Shown: positions 8,299 to 16,249, counted from the first letter of the stretch. The stretch is 63,826 nucleotides of DNA from Aliivibrio sp. EL58 (GCF_900312675.1 NZ_OMPC01000005.1:1-63826), one strand, 5' to 3'. Made by a program: numbers and translations. The notes: generated by a model from the sequence alone, not told the origin.

Positions 8299-8874
8299 AT
8301 GAATAAAAATGTTTTAGTTATAAATGGTAACCCAAAATCTGAAAGCTTTTGTAAAGTATTGGCAAGCCACTATATCAAATCAAGTGAGCAAGGTAATGAC
8401 GTTAGGCTTATTTCAATAAATAGCCTTGAGTTTGACCTTAATTTAAATTTTGGTTATAGCAGTGAGCATGCTCTAGAAGCTGATTTAATTTATTTTCAGC
8501 AATCTGTAGCGTGGGCTGAACATGTTGTTTTCATTTTTCCAGTTTGGTGGGGAGGTATGCCAGCAAAGCTTAAGGGTTTAATTGACCGTACTTTTTTACC
8601 TGACTTTGCTTTTAAATATAAATCGAATAATCCTATGCCTGAAAAATTACTTAAAAATAAAAGCGCAGATATAATTTTAACTATGGACGCCATTCCATTT
8701 TATCATCGCTGGATTCAAGGGGATCCAGTTTATAGACAACTTAAGCGCACCATTCTTAGGTTTTGCGGTTTTAATAAAGTATCAGCTACATATATTGGCT
8801 CTATAATTAATTCATCAGAGAAACAAAGAGATAGCTGGGTGAAACAAGTCGCAAGTTTAGCCAAGAAAGTGTAA
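8299..8874 (+). CDS. NAD(P)H-dependent oxidoreductase, flavodoxin-like quinone reductase family
   Basis: The 191-residue protein is a flavodoxin-fold NAD(P)H:quinone oxidoreductase (PF02525-like). The FMN phosphate loop is VINGNPKSESFCK at the N terminus. The second flavin segment is VVFIFPVWWGGMPAKLKGLI and is followed by DRTFLPDFAF, all usual for the KefF/MdaB/NQO1 group. Such enzymes reduce quinones or other electrophiles by two electrons. It has a strong AGGGAGG ribosome binding site and is transcribed from the MerR-type promoter at 8242. It and the MerR gene travel in one cassette, so the response module is self-contained. Confidence 0.85.
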   Translation: MNKNVLVINGNPKSESFCKVLASHYIKSSEQGNDVRLISINSLEFDLNLNFGYSSEHALEADLIYFQQSVAWAEHVVFIFPVWWGGMPAKLKGLIDRTFLPDFAFKYKSNNPMPEKLLKNKSADIILTMDAIPFYHRWIQGDPVYRQLKRTILRFCGFNKVSATYIGSIINSSEKQRDSWVKQVASLAKKV

Positions 8875-8887
8875 GGGGCTGTATATG

Positions 8888-9013
8888 CAGATAACAAATG
8901 CATCAACACGATTTGCTACACTCGGCATTCTAGATTTCTTTGAGTTTACCGTATTAAGTGGTAAATTTGAGCTTAATTTGCATGGTAGCAAACGTGTTAT
9001 GCAGGCGTTATGT
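8888..9013 (+). other. attC site 12
   Basis: AGATAAC to GTTATGT. Confidence 0.9.
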
Positions 9014-9054
9014 GCTCGAGTGTAGCGGTATAGTGAATTTATTGAGAGTAAAAT

Positions 9055-9846
9055 ATGAACATGGTTCAAGGTTATAATAAAGAGGAAAATATGAATGAAG
9101 AGGAGAGAGTTCTTAGAGAAGAATTAATGGCAGAGTTAGATAGACTTGAATCTGAACGTGAGGCTTCTATTCGAGCAGAATTGAAACATAAGTTTAGCGC
9201 AATGAAAAGAGAAGAACAGGCTCAGTCAGTTAAAAACGTACTTAGCTCAATAACGGCAACTGCTGCCTTATTTACCATAGTTGCTGCAATATATTCATTC
9301 TATGTCAAAGACAATAATAGAATATCGTTGACATCTGCTGTTGAAAAGCAAATATCATTTCAATCTGAAGATATCAGAAATGAATCAGAAAAAGCTCAAA
9401 CTATTTTAAAGAATTTAATCGAGGATCTGGATGCTCAAAAGTTAGCTTTGGAGACGCTAGATAAGGATAATGTTAACAAGGAAAATGCTAATGTGTCTAA
9501 AGAGTTAGCTAAGTTAACCACAAGATACTCGTCATTAGAAGCAGATGTACGTAGAATAAATAATTCTAGAGTTATTCAGAAAGTAGAGGCTTTAGAAGAC
9601 TCTATAGAAGGTGATCCAGTCAAAGTATTATCTGTTCCTTTAATCAGAAATGATTTGAAAAACTACAAATTAGTTTCTGAAAAAGAAATGCTAAGACTTG
9701 AAAAGAGCATAGAAAAGCTCGAGTCGCGACTTAACTTTTTCGTTACAACTACGATCACCTTAGCGATAACAATTTTTACTGCTATCGTAGCACCGTTATT
9801 GATTTCCTATATGCAACGTAAGAAGAAATTAGCTGAATCAGAATAA
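9055..9846 (+). CDS. Membrane protein with long periplasmic or cytoplasmic coiled coil (cassette gene)
   Basis: The 263-residue protein has a charged N-terminal helix (about 14-55), a membrane segment near 62-85 (VLSSITATAALFTIVAAIYS) and a long coiled-coil region (about 95-230). A second membrane segment follows near 232-254 (FFVTTTITLAITIFTAIVAP), then a short basic tail. This hairpin layout puts the coiled coil on the side opposite both termini. I do not recognise a family. The ATG at 9055 has GAGAG upstream; the in-frame ATG at 9091 with AGAGGAA is an equally good start. Similar two-helix, coiled-coil proteins occur as parts of some defence systems, but nothing here shows that. Confidence 0.65.
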   Translation: MNMVQGYNKEENMNEEERVLREELMAELDRLESEREASIRAELKHKFSAMKREEQAQSVKNVLSSITATAALFTIVAAIYSFYVKDNNRISLTSAVEKQISFQSEDIRNESEKAQTILKNLIEDLDAQKLALETLDKDNVNKENANVSKELAKLTTRYSSLEADVRRINNSRVIQKVEALEDSIEGDPVKVLSVPLIRNDLKNYKLVSEKEMLRLEKSIEKLESRLNFFVTTTITLAITIFTAIVAPLLISYMQRKKKLAESE

Positions 9847-9849
9847 AGC

Positions 9850-9976
9850 ACATAACAAATGCATCAACACGATTTGCTACATTCGGCGTTGTCAGTTTAC
9901 CTTTAGTTTCAGTGATTAAGGCGTTAAAATTCAGCTTGGTTTGCATAGTAGCAAACGTGTTATGCAGGCGTTATAC
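9850..9976 (+). other. attC site 13
   Basis: ACATAAC to GTTATAC. Confidence 0.92.
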
Positions 9977-10011
9977 CTAAGGCGATCTTGAAGTGATGCC
10001 CTAGATGGAAT

Positions 10012-10666
10012 TTAGTTGCTCATTTCTTGTCGATATAAAGCGATATCATTAACAGTCAATACTGGTAAATGATGTTGTTCAGCAAAAGTAATTATTTCTG
10101 GGGTTTTAGCCATTGAACCATCAAAATTGGTTACTTCGCATAAAACGCCAGCAGGAGTTAACTCTGCTAGTCGCATTAAGTCGACTGTACCTTCTGTATG
10201 TCCTCGTCTAGTTAAAACGCCACCATTTTTTGCCCTTAAAGGGAAAACATGTCCAGGTTTTGCAAGTTCATGTGGAAGGGCGCCATTTTTACAAGCCGTT
10301 TTAATCGTTGTTACTCTATCTGTGGCTGATACACCTGTAGTAACTCCTTTTTTAGCCTCTATTGAAATTGTAAATGCAGTTTGATTTACACTTTCATTAT
10401 GTTCAACCATTGGTGGAAGTTCAAGGTAATCAGCTTTATCCTCTGGTAAGACACAAACATACAATACCGCTACAAGAACGGATCATTAAAGCCATTTGTT
10501 CTGAAGTTAGGTGATCTACTGAATATATAAGGTCTCCCTCATTTTCACGAGACTCATCATCAAGTAATAAAACGCCATTACCTTGTTGAACGGACTTTAT
10601 TGCTTGTTCGACACGTTCCGTAGGAGATCCAAATTTACTAGTTAGTGAATATTGATTAAGCTTCAT
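10012..10666 (-). pseudogene. ribB: 3,4-dihydroxy-2-butanone 4-phosphate synthase, frameshifted (reverse-oriented cassette)
   Basis: RibB makes the four-carbon precursor of riboflavin from ribulose 5-phosphate. The first part (start 10666) carries [16 protein letters not shown] and ends [11 protein letters not shown]. The second frame carries [35 protein letters not shown] and [10 protein letters not shown]. These are the conserved RibB blocks, and together they give full length. One extra base near 10444-10448 separates the frames, just after CLCLT and before [10 protein letters not shown]. Otherwise the sequence looks intact, so the lesion is recent or a sequencing error. It lies antisense to the array with its own promoter and has no FMN riboswitch. 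Confidence 0.85.
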
Positions 10667-10681
10667 TACTACAAATCCCAT

Positions 10682-10710
10682 ATAATAGTTAATTAAAATT
10701 TTAATGACAA
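10682..10710 (-). promoter_or_regulatory. Promoter of the reverse-oriented ribB
   Basis: On the minus strand TTGTCA (10705-10710) and TATTAT (10682-10687) are separated by 17 bp. Transcription would start only about 8-10 bp before the ATG at 10666, leaving no room for a leader riboswitch. Confidence 0.65.
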
Positions 10711-10835
10711 ATTAAGAGGTCAGATATTTCATTTATCTATTCATATTTAATGATTGATAATGAGCTTATTACAATTTTAGTTATGTTATTACTGTAAATT
10801 ATTGCGGGTTAGACTTTTCACCAATGATATAAAAG

Positions 10836-10960
10836 GTATAACAAATGCATCAACACGATTTGCTACATTCGGCATTCTAGGTTTCTTTTAGTTTACCGAG
10901 TTAAGTGGTAAATTTAAGCTTAATCTGCATGGTAGCAAACGTGTTATGCAGGCGTTATAC
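10836..10960 (+). other. attC site 14
   Basis: GTATAAC to GTTATAC. Confidence 0.92.
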
Positions 10961-11059
10961 GATGAAGTATTCGTGTTGGTATTTTACACTGTAAAATATT
11001 GCGGCTTAAATATACAAAAAAGATATATATTATTAATTAATTTTGTATATGAGGGTGAT

Positions 11060-11617
11060 ATGTTGTTAAAGACTACTTGGGCTATTTTATTTTTTTTAAT
11101 TCCTTTTTTGACTACGGCAAGTATTGATGTGCCTATCGATAACTTGTTCCTTCAGAAGTCAGGGGTTATAAAGTTTGTTGTTAAAAATAAATCGATTGAG
11201 CTAGATGTTAATGTTGATAGTTATTGGACTAATCAAACTATTAAACGAGTACCAAATTCTGATGTAAAAAAGCAGTCAATTTTTACAATATCTAATACAC
11301 CGTGGCCGTGGGCGTACGGTTATCTGACTATTAGTATAGACAATCGCCAGTTCACAATGGCAGTAATATCAGGATATGAAAACTCTAGTTCAATGATTAA
11401 AGTCAAATTTGATGAAGGTACAGTAACAAATAGTGCTGACTCTGTAACTGATTTTATTGGTGTAGGTAGCAGCTTACCTCACATAGGTAGCGTTGTAGAT
11501 TTATCGCTTCCTAACTATTTTATTAATATCGAGCTATACGAAGAGAATGAAGAAAGCTTGCTAGTTATGTGTATATCTGAAAGCTCTACAAGTGATGAAT
11601 GTAAATACCAAGATTAA
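11060..11617 (+). CDS. Secreted or periplasmic hypothetical protein (cassette gene)
   Basis: From the ATG at 11060 (GAGGG upstream) this is a 185-residue protein with a signal peptide: MLLKTTWAILFFLIPFLTTA, with likely cleavage after TTA. The mature part is predicted beta-rich, with two cysteines at the C-terminal end (VMCISESSTSDECKYQD) that could form a disulfide. I do not recognise the family. The open frame extends upstream to 10946 inside attC, but the signal peptide supports the later start. Confidence 0.65.
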   Translation: MLLKTTWAILFFLIPFLTTASIDVPIDNLFLQKSGVIKFVVKNKSIELDVNVDSYWTNQTIKRVPNSDVKKQSIFTISNTPWPWAYGYLTISIDNRQFTMAVISGYENSSSMIKVKFDEGTVTNSADSVTDFIGVGSSLPHIGSVVDLSLPNYFINIELYEENEESLLVMCISESSTSDECKYQD

Positions 11618-11637
11618 CAATAAAATATTTTTTAATC

Positions 11638-11762
11638 GTATAACAAATGCATCAACACGATTTACTACACTCGGCATCTCAGGTTGTCGGGTGTTTCTCG
11701 TTTTAGGGCGTCAATTTTAAGTATAATTGTATAGTAGCAAACGTGTTATGCCAGCGTTATGT
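11638..11762 (+). other. attC site 15
   Basis: GTATAAC to GTTATGT; the tctcaggttgtcgggtg subtype, and right arm gccagcg. Confidence 0.9.
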
Positions 11763-11870
11763 GTTTCCGATGGAAATAGGCTTGTTTTGTCGTAAATCTT
11801 CAATACGTTGATTGCTTAATATGTAACAATTCAGACTTATTATTAGATTAAACAATTAGTTGAGAGTGAA

Positions 11871-12296
11871 ATGATCCGACAGTATACTTCGCAAGATATC
11901 AATTCAGTTTTAGATATTTGGCTTACCTCTTCAATTAAAGCACATGATTTCGTGCCAGCTGAATTCTGGGTGTCACAAGTTGATAATATGCGTGATATTT
12001 ACATTCCTGCATCTAAAACTTACGTGGCCGAGTTAGACTCAAAAGTCGTTGGATTCTATTCCTTGTATGAAAATATGTTAGCTGCAATTTTTGTATCACC
12101 AGAGTATCAAGGTAAAGGGATTGGTAAACAGTTAATTGCCCATGCCAAAGAGCAATGTCCGGTACTTACTCTAAATGTATATACTGAAAATGTAGCAAGC
12201 TATCAGTTCTATTTATCTCAAGGTTTTACTGCAGTCAGTGAGAAAGTGTGTGAACATACAGGGCATATGGAATACACAATGAATTCAAACACATAA
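11871..12296 (+). CDS. GNAT acetyltransferase, YjaB-like (cassette gene 3)
   Basis: The 141-residue protein resembles E. coli YjaB in layout: an N-terminal IRQYTSQDINSVLDIWLTSS, then AHDFVPAEFW, the acetyl-CoA loop VSPEYQGKGIGKQLIAHA, and LTLNVYTENVASYQFYLSQG near the end. YjaB binds acetyl-CoA; its acceptor is not settled. The ATG has GAGAG upstream. About 108 bp between the attC and the ATG is AT-rich and may hold a promoter of its own. Confidence 0.85.
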   Translation: MIRQYTSQDINSVLDIWLTSSIKAHDFVPAEFWVSQVDNMRDIYIPASKTYVAELDSKVVGFYSLYENMLAAIFVSPEYQGKGIGKQLIAHAKEQCPVLTLNVYTENVASYQFYLSQGFTAVSEKVCEHTGHMEYTMNSNT

Positions 12297-12415
12297 CAAA
12301 TGCATCAACACGATTTGCTACATTCGGCATTCTAGGTTTCTTTTGGTTTACCGCGTTAAGTGGTAAATTTAGACTTAATCTGCATAGTAGCAAACGTGTT
12401 ATGCAGGCGTTATAA
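12291..12415 (+). other. attC site 16
   Basis: ACATAAC to GTTATAA; overlaps the stop of the YjaB-like gene. Confidence 0.9.
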
Positions 12416-12455
12416 GCACCGATTTATTAAGGTTATTTGAGCCAGAGGTAAAGGT

Positions 12456-12899
12456 TTGAAATTTTCTACGCGTTTAGCGAAAGATAGTGATTTTGAGTTC
12501 TTATTTGAACTTAAAAAGGCGGCTGAATTTGAGCCAATTAAGGCTGTGTTTGGTTGGGACGATAAAATCCAACGTGAAATGCATCAAGATGAATGGGATG
12601 AGGAAAAACCAACCATCATTGAAATGTCAGGTGAAGCCGTAGGTAGCTATTTACTTCAAAACAAAGGCGACCATTTCTATTTTTGCCGTTTCTTTTTATT
12701 ACCAAGCTTTCACGGGAAAGGAATAGGAAGTCAGGTTTTAAGCCAATGTTTAGAGTTTGCTGATAGCGAGAATAAACCAGTGAAATTGTGTTATTTGCAA
12801 GGCAATCGAGTAGGCGGTTTATATCGTAAATTTGGTTTCCAAGTAACATCAGAAGATGCTCAATTTGTTCATATGAACCGTGTGAGAATGTGCTTATAA
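12456..12899 (+). CDS. GNAT family N-acetyltransferase (cassette gene 4)
   Basis: This 147-residue GNAT protein has the motif FLLPSFHGKGIGSQVLSQCL and the C-terminal NRVGGLYRKFGFQVT. The region before it (FEPIKAVFGWDDKIQREMHQ) resembles acetyltransferases annotated as GNAT/RimI-like. Translation appears to start at TTG 12456, preceded by GAGGTAAAGG; no better ATG is present before the conserved N terminus. The stop overlaps the next attC. Confidence 0.85.
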   Translation: MKFSTRLAKDSDFEFLFELKKAAEFEPIKAVFGWDDKIQREMHQDEWDEEKPTIIEMSGEAVGSYLLQNKGDHFYFCRFFLLPSFHGKGIGSQVLSQCLEFADSENKPVKLCYLQGNRVGGLYRKFGFQVTSEDAQFVHMNRVRMCL

Positions 12900-13018
12900 C
12901 AAATGCATCAACACGATTTGCTACATTCGGCATTCTAGATTTCTTTTGGTTTACCGCATTAAGTGGTAAATTTGGGCTTAATCTGCATGGTAGCAAACGT
13001 GTTATGCAGGCGTTATAT
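12894..13018 (+). other. attC site 17
   Basis: TTATAAC to GTTATAT. Confidence 0.9.
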
Positions 13019-13030
13019 GCAGTATCAGGT

Positions 13031-13300
13031 TCAAAATAGATCGCTATGTGACCCAATTCTTGCTAGTTGTAGTTGCTCACCAAATATACGATAAATGAGA
13101 ACTAAGTCTGGTTTTATATGGCAGTCGCGAAAACCACTCCAATTTCCTGTTAAAGAATGGTCTACATTTTTAGGGTCTAATGTTTCATTTCTTTGTAATT
13201 TAGAGATGATATTGCCAACTTCGATGATATCGGAGATTGGCATCTTAGTTATCTTCTTAAAATCCTTTTTAAATTGGGTTGAGTATTCTAGGTTATACAT
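13031..13300 (-). CDS. RelE/YafQ family toxin (reverse-oriented cassette)
   Basis: The 89-residue protein is a RelE-superfamily mRNA endonuclease, closest in style to YafQ. It begins YNLEYSTQFKKDFKKITK and has the HSLTGNWSGFRDCHIKPDLVLIYRI block seen in YafQ. Toxins of this type cut mRNA in the ribosome A site when the antitoxin is degraded. The gene overlaps the antitoxin gene by 8 bp and is transcribed from the promoter in front of it. Toxin-antitoxin pairs pointing against the array with their own promoter are common in Vibrio superintegrons, where they are thought to stabilise it. Confidence 0.88.
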   Translation of the reverse strand: MYNLEYSTQFKKDFKKITKMPISDIIEVGNIISKLQRNETLDPKNVDHSLTGNWSGFRDCHIKPDLVLIYRIFGEQLQLARIGSHSDLF

Positions 13301-13571
13301 TTGTCACTTTGCCTTCAGTGAGCTCAGAAAACATCTCATCTATAGAGTTAACTTTATGTCCTTTATTTTCAACAAGTTCTTTCATCGCAGCAGCAGAAAC
13401 TTCATTTGGTTGCGGAACTCGTAGATCAAATGGAATACCACCATGGTTAATGACAGCTTTAGCAAACAGTTTAATTGCTTGTGATGTGCTTAGGCCAACT
13501 TCACCGCAGATGCTAGTGAAAGCAAGTTTAGTATCATGGTCTATGCGGGTACTTAGCATTTCATTTCTCAT
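13293..13571 (-). CDS. RelB/DinJ family antitoxin
   Basis: A 92-residue antitoxin. The N-terminal ribbon-helix-helix is visible (MLSTRIDHDTKLAFTSICGE, then GLSTSQAIKLFAKAVINHGG), followed by PFDLRVPQPN, characteristic of RelB/DinJ. The C-terminal tail would neutralise the RelE-type partner. It is the first gene of the pair and probably autoregulates through the palindrome at 13589-13601. Confidence 0.9.
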   Translation of the reverse strand: MRNEMLSTRIDHDTKLAFTSICGEVGLSTSQAIKLFAKAVINHGGIPFDLRVPQPNEVSAAAMKELVENKGHKVNSIDEMFSELTEGKVTNV

Positions 13572-13588
13572 AATTACACCTTAATAAG

Positions 13589-13601
13589 TTACACATTGTA
13601 A
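13589..13601. promoter_or_regulatory. Candidate operator of the RelBE pair
   Basis: A perfect palindrome TTACACATTGTAA lies 18 bp upstream of the antitoxin ATG and overlaps a likely -10 (TACAAT on the minus strand). This fits RelB autorepression but is unproven. Confidence 0.5.
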
Positions 13602-13627
13602 TACATAGTTGCACAAAGTATATATGC

Positions 13628-13752
13628 ATATAACAAATGCATCAACACGATTTGCTACATTCGGCGTTCTAGGTTTCTTTGAGTTTACTGTATTAAGTGG
13701 TAAATTTGAGTTTAATCTGCATAGTAGCAAACGTGTTATGCAGGCGTTATAT
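13628..13752 (+). other. attC site 18
   Basis: ATATAAC to GTTATAT. Confidence 0.92.
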
Positions 13753-13794
13753 GCTTTTTTAAGCTCACAGCTTAATTTATTGGAATGGTAGGTA

Positions 13795-14412
13795 ATGGAA
13801 TATTTATTGGTTCTTCTTCATGTGGCTTTAATTTGGATGTTAGCTGTTGCGACTCCTGGAGCTAATGTACTTTTAACGATTAACACTGCACTTAATTATG
13901 ACCGTAAAATTGCGGCTTTTTCTGCTTTCGGTGTTAGTTGTGCAACGTTACTGTGGTCGTTTTTTGGTGGCTCCGGATTAGTTATTCTCTTTTCTCATTT
14001 TCCTCAATTATTTGGTTTAATGAAAGTGGTAGGTGGCAGTTATTTATTGTATTTGGGAATGCGTCAGATTTATCTAACTCGAAAAATAAAGAGGTTAGAT
14101 GAGTTAACTGAAATCAATCAAATGGTATCACCATCGAAAAGAAAGGTTTTCATTTCAGCGTTTATCACCAGTATTTTAAATCCGAAAACGGGTTTCTTCG
14201 TTGTCAGTTTATTCAGTGTTTCCATGCCTGAAAACATGAGTGCAACGATGATATTAGCAATCATGCTAATTACGCTTAGTTGGCATTTATTCTTAGCTAC
14301 GGCGTTTTCCCATGAATCAGCTAAAAGCGTTTATGCTCGCATCTCTGGGTTTATGGATTATGTCACTGGTGGGTTGTTTACCATTTTTGGCATCAAAGTA
14401 ATGACCTCATAG
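13795..14412 (+). CDS. LysE/RhtB family amino-acid exporter (cassette gene)
   Basis: The 205-residue inner-membrane protein matches the LysE/RhtB family: six predicted membrane segments, the N-terminal VATPGANVLLTINTAL signature, GGSYLLYLGMRQIY, and FITSILNPKTGFFVVS before the fourth segment. Members export amino acids such as lysine, threonine or homoserine lactone. Length is normal and the gene appears intact. GGTAGGT precedes the ATG. Confidence 0.88.
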   Translation: MEYLLVLLHVALIWMLAVATPGANVLLTINTALNYDRKIAAFSAFGVSCATLLWSFFGGSGLVILFSHFPQLFGLMKVVGGSYLLYLGMRQIYLTRKIKRLDELTEINQMVSPSKRKVFISAFITSILNPKTGFFVVSLFSVSMPENMSATMILAIMLITLSWHLFLATAFSHESAKSVYARISGFMDYVTGGLFTIFGIKVMTS

Positions 14413-14429
14413 TAAGAATGGTTGTTTGC

Positions 14430-14554
14430 ATATAACAAATGCATCAACACGATTTGCTACATTCGGCATTCTAGGTTTCTTTGAGTTTACCGTATTAAGT
14501 GGTAAATTTGAGCTTAATCTGCATGGTAGCAAACGTGTTACGCAGGCGTTATGT
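14430..14554 (+). other. attC site 19
   Basis: ATATAAC to GTTATGT; the right arm has GTTACGCAGGCG instead of GTTATGCAGGCG. Confidence 0.9.
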
Positions 14555-14654
14555 GCTTAAAAGTCATATTTCATAGTCTCTATCCTAATTTGGAACGATC
14601 TTTTTAGAGGCTAATTGAATACTATTGTCTAAGAGTTACTAAATATATTTGAAT

Positions 14655-14984
14655 TTAAAGGTTATCTTTTCTGATTTTAACCTTATCACAGCAAAATGGT
14701 TCTATTGCTAGATTTTCACGACCTTTTAGATCTGCATTCGTCATAAATTGATATTTCAGTCTGGTAAACCAATCATTAGTATAAACACAATTGTTTGCCT
14801 TAATCATATCTAATACTTGTGAAAAGGCCATGTAACGGAAGTCGTACTCTACGACAAGGAGACTATTTTTTAACGTTACATGGTCAATATATAAATTACG
14901 CTTTAAGTAATTGAATACCTTATCTTGAGCATGTTGTGTTCCCAAGAGTCGACATTTGTGCTCATGCATAAATTGACTATTCAT
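14655..14984 (-). CDS. Small Cys-containing protein behind a CueR-like promoter
   Basis: A 109-residue protein starting at MNSQFMHEHKCRLLG (ATG at 14984, AGGAG upstream). The fold resembles a small ferredoxin-like, metal-handling domain (alternating helices and strands, KNSLLVVEYDFRYMAFSQVL). It ends with a CC pair in EPFCCDKVKIRKD. I cannot name a family with confidence. Its partner upstream also has a CC pair near one end, and both follow a promoter of the copper-sensor type. A role in binding or sensing a soft metal such as copper is therefore inferred. An in-frame ATG at 15002 is less likely. Confidence 0.65.
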   Translation of the reverse strand: MNSQFMHEHKCRLLGTQHAQDKVFNYLKRNLYIDHVTLKNSLLVVEYDFRYMAFSQVLDMIKANNCVYTNDWFTRLKYQFMTNADLKGRENLAIEPFCCDKVKIRKDNL

Positions 14985-14992
14985 ATAGACTC

Positions 14993-15100
14993 CTACTGCC
15001 ACAGAGCAAGTAAAAATATAAATAGACCAATCCCAAGGATAACCTTTAGTAATAGTCCAAGAGGTGCTCCACCTTTTGGAGCCTTATTGCAACATCCCAT
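14993..15100 (-). CDS. 35-residue membrane mini-protein with CC motif
   Basis: ATG at 15100 follows AGGAGA on the minus strand. The product begins MGCCNKAPKGGAPLGLLLKV and ends in one membrane helix (VILGIGLFIFLLALWQ). The stop is 8 bp before the ATG of the 109-residue gene, so the two are cotranscribed. The CCNK motif could hold a thiophilic metal at the membrane. It is easily missed by automatic callers because of its length. Confidence 0.7.
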   Translation of the reverse strand: MGCCNKAPKGGAPLGLLLKVILGIGLFIFLLALWQ

Positions 15101-15133
15101 AATAATCTCCTAATTACATCGAATATTTTACTA

Positions 15134-15164
15134 ACCATAGACCTTCCACTTACTGTAAGGTCAA
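15134..15164 (-). promoter_or_regulatory. CueR/ZntR-type promoter with 19-bp spacer
   Basis: On the minus strand TTGACC (15159-15164) and TATGGT (15134-15139) are 19 bp apart. The spacer region carries the dyad ACCTT...AAGGT (15141-15161), matching operators of CueR-like MerR regulators. No MerR gene is in this cassette, so a regulator elsewhere in the genome must serve it. Confidence 0.75.
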
Positions 15165-15238
15165 TGCTTTTATTAAGCTGTAAAATATTTTATAAATTAG
15201 GTTAAGCTTTTAAGAGTGAATTTGTTTAATTAGAACGC

Positions 15239-15248
15239 ACATAACAAA
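15239..15248 (+). other. Left fragment of the attC interrupted by IS110
   Basis: ACATAACAAA is the first 10 bp of an attC. It continues after the insertion at 16429, with ACAAA present on both sides. Confidence 0.85.
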
Positions 15249-15266
15249 CGACTATGGTGTCAATAA

Positions 15267-16223
15267 CTAAATTTTAGCGTGGTTTTCATCCCACATGACA
15301 CCATCTCGTATCATTGAATTGAGTATGACAACCATCTTTCTAACACAGGCAATAATAGCGAGTTTTTTGGGTTTTCCTTCAGCTACGAGGCGACTGTAAG
15401 TCGACTTAAAAACGGGGTTACATTGCATTGCTGACATCATGGCCATATAGAGAACTGTCCGTACTTGCTTGCGACCTCCTTTGGTTTTTCGGTGACCTTT
15501 GTAGAGGCCACTATCCCGATTTATAGGGGCTACTCCAACTAAAGCAGAAGCTTTTTTATTACTAATGCTTCCAAGTTCAGGGAGATTACTTATTAGCGAT
15601 GCGGCGGCAACTTTTCCTATGCCAGGAACGCTCTGAAGGATTTCATTTTTATGCTTATATTCATCACAAGATTCAATAATCTTAATGATTTTTTCTTCTA
15701 TTTTTTGGATTTGATTTTTGAAGGTTGTCAATATTGGTTTAATGGTCATCGCTAGTTCTTTAGGGAGTATTTGAAGGCGATTCTTTTCCATAGTTTGCAT
15801 GGATAATAATTGATTTCTACGAATGACTAAATCGCTCATTAGCCTTATGTTTTCAGGCTTTAGAGTTGACAGTGGGGGTTCAATTCTTTCCGAGTACAAT
15901 GCAATTAATTGGGCGTCTAATTTATCTGTTTTGGCTATTTGTCCAATAGCGCCAGCAAATCGCCTTACATGAATAGGGTTAGCAACAACGTATGGAAGCT
16001 TAGCCTTTGTGCAAGCAAGAACAAAGGGGACTTCAAGTCTACCTGTTGCCTCAATAACGATACGTTCTGGTTTATGTTTCTTAATAGTTGTAATGGCTTC
16101 TTTTATGCCTTTATCGTCATTAGAAACAGAGAAGAACAGGCCTATAGGTCTGATGAAAATGTCTAGTTGAGTTTTACCGGTATCAACACCGACATTGATG
16201 CTTTGAAATGTAGGATTATTCAT
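15267..16223 (-). CDS. IS110 family transposase (bridge-RNA-guided recombinase family)
   Basis: The 318-residue protein has the DEDD RuvC-like N-terminal domain: D in VGVDTGKTQLDIF, E in IVIEATGRLE, and two D in KTDKLDAQLIALYS. The C-terminal Tnp20-like domain follows, with LQSVPGIGKVAAASLISNLP, ASALVGVAPINRDSG and the GHRKTKGGRKQVR segment. It is full length and uninterrupted, so the element may be active. IS110 recombinases are known to use an RNA encoded in the noncoding end to choose target and donor DNA; a good candidate RNA lies directly upstream (16259-16397). Confidence 0.92.
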   Translation of the reverse strand: MNNPTFQSINVGVDTGKTQLDIFIRPIGLFFSVSNDDKGIKEAITTIKKHKPERIVIEATGRLEVPFVLACTKAKLPYVVANPIHVRRFAGAIGQIAKTDKLDAQLIALYSERIEPPLSTLKPENIRLMSDLVIRRNQLLSMQTMEKNRLQILPKELAMTIKPILTTFKNQIQKIEEKIIKIIESCDEYKHKNEILQSVPGIGKVAAASLISNLPELGSISNKKASALVGVAPINRDSGLYKGHRKTKGGRKQVRTVLYMAMMSAMQCNPVFKSTYSRLVAEGKPKKLAIIACVRKMVVILNSMIRDGVMWDENHAKI

Positions 16224-16249
16224 AATAAGCTTACTCTTGTTTGCTATAA

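Noticed and set aside
10667-10835. FMN riboswitch upstream of ribB
   Set aside because: The conserved RFN elements are absent and the promoter lies only 8-10 bp before the start codon.
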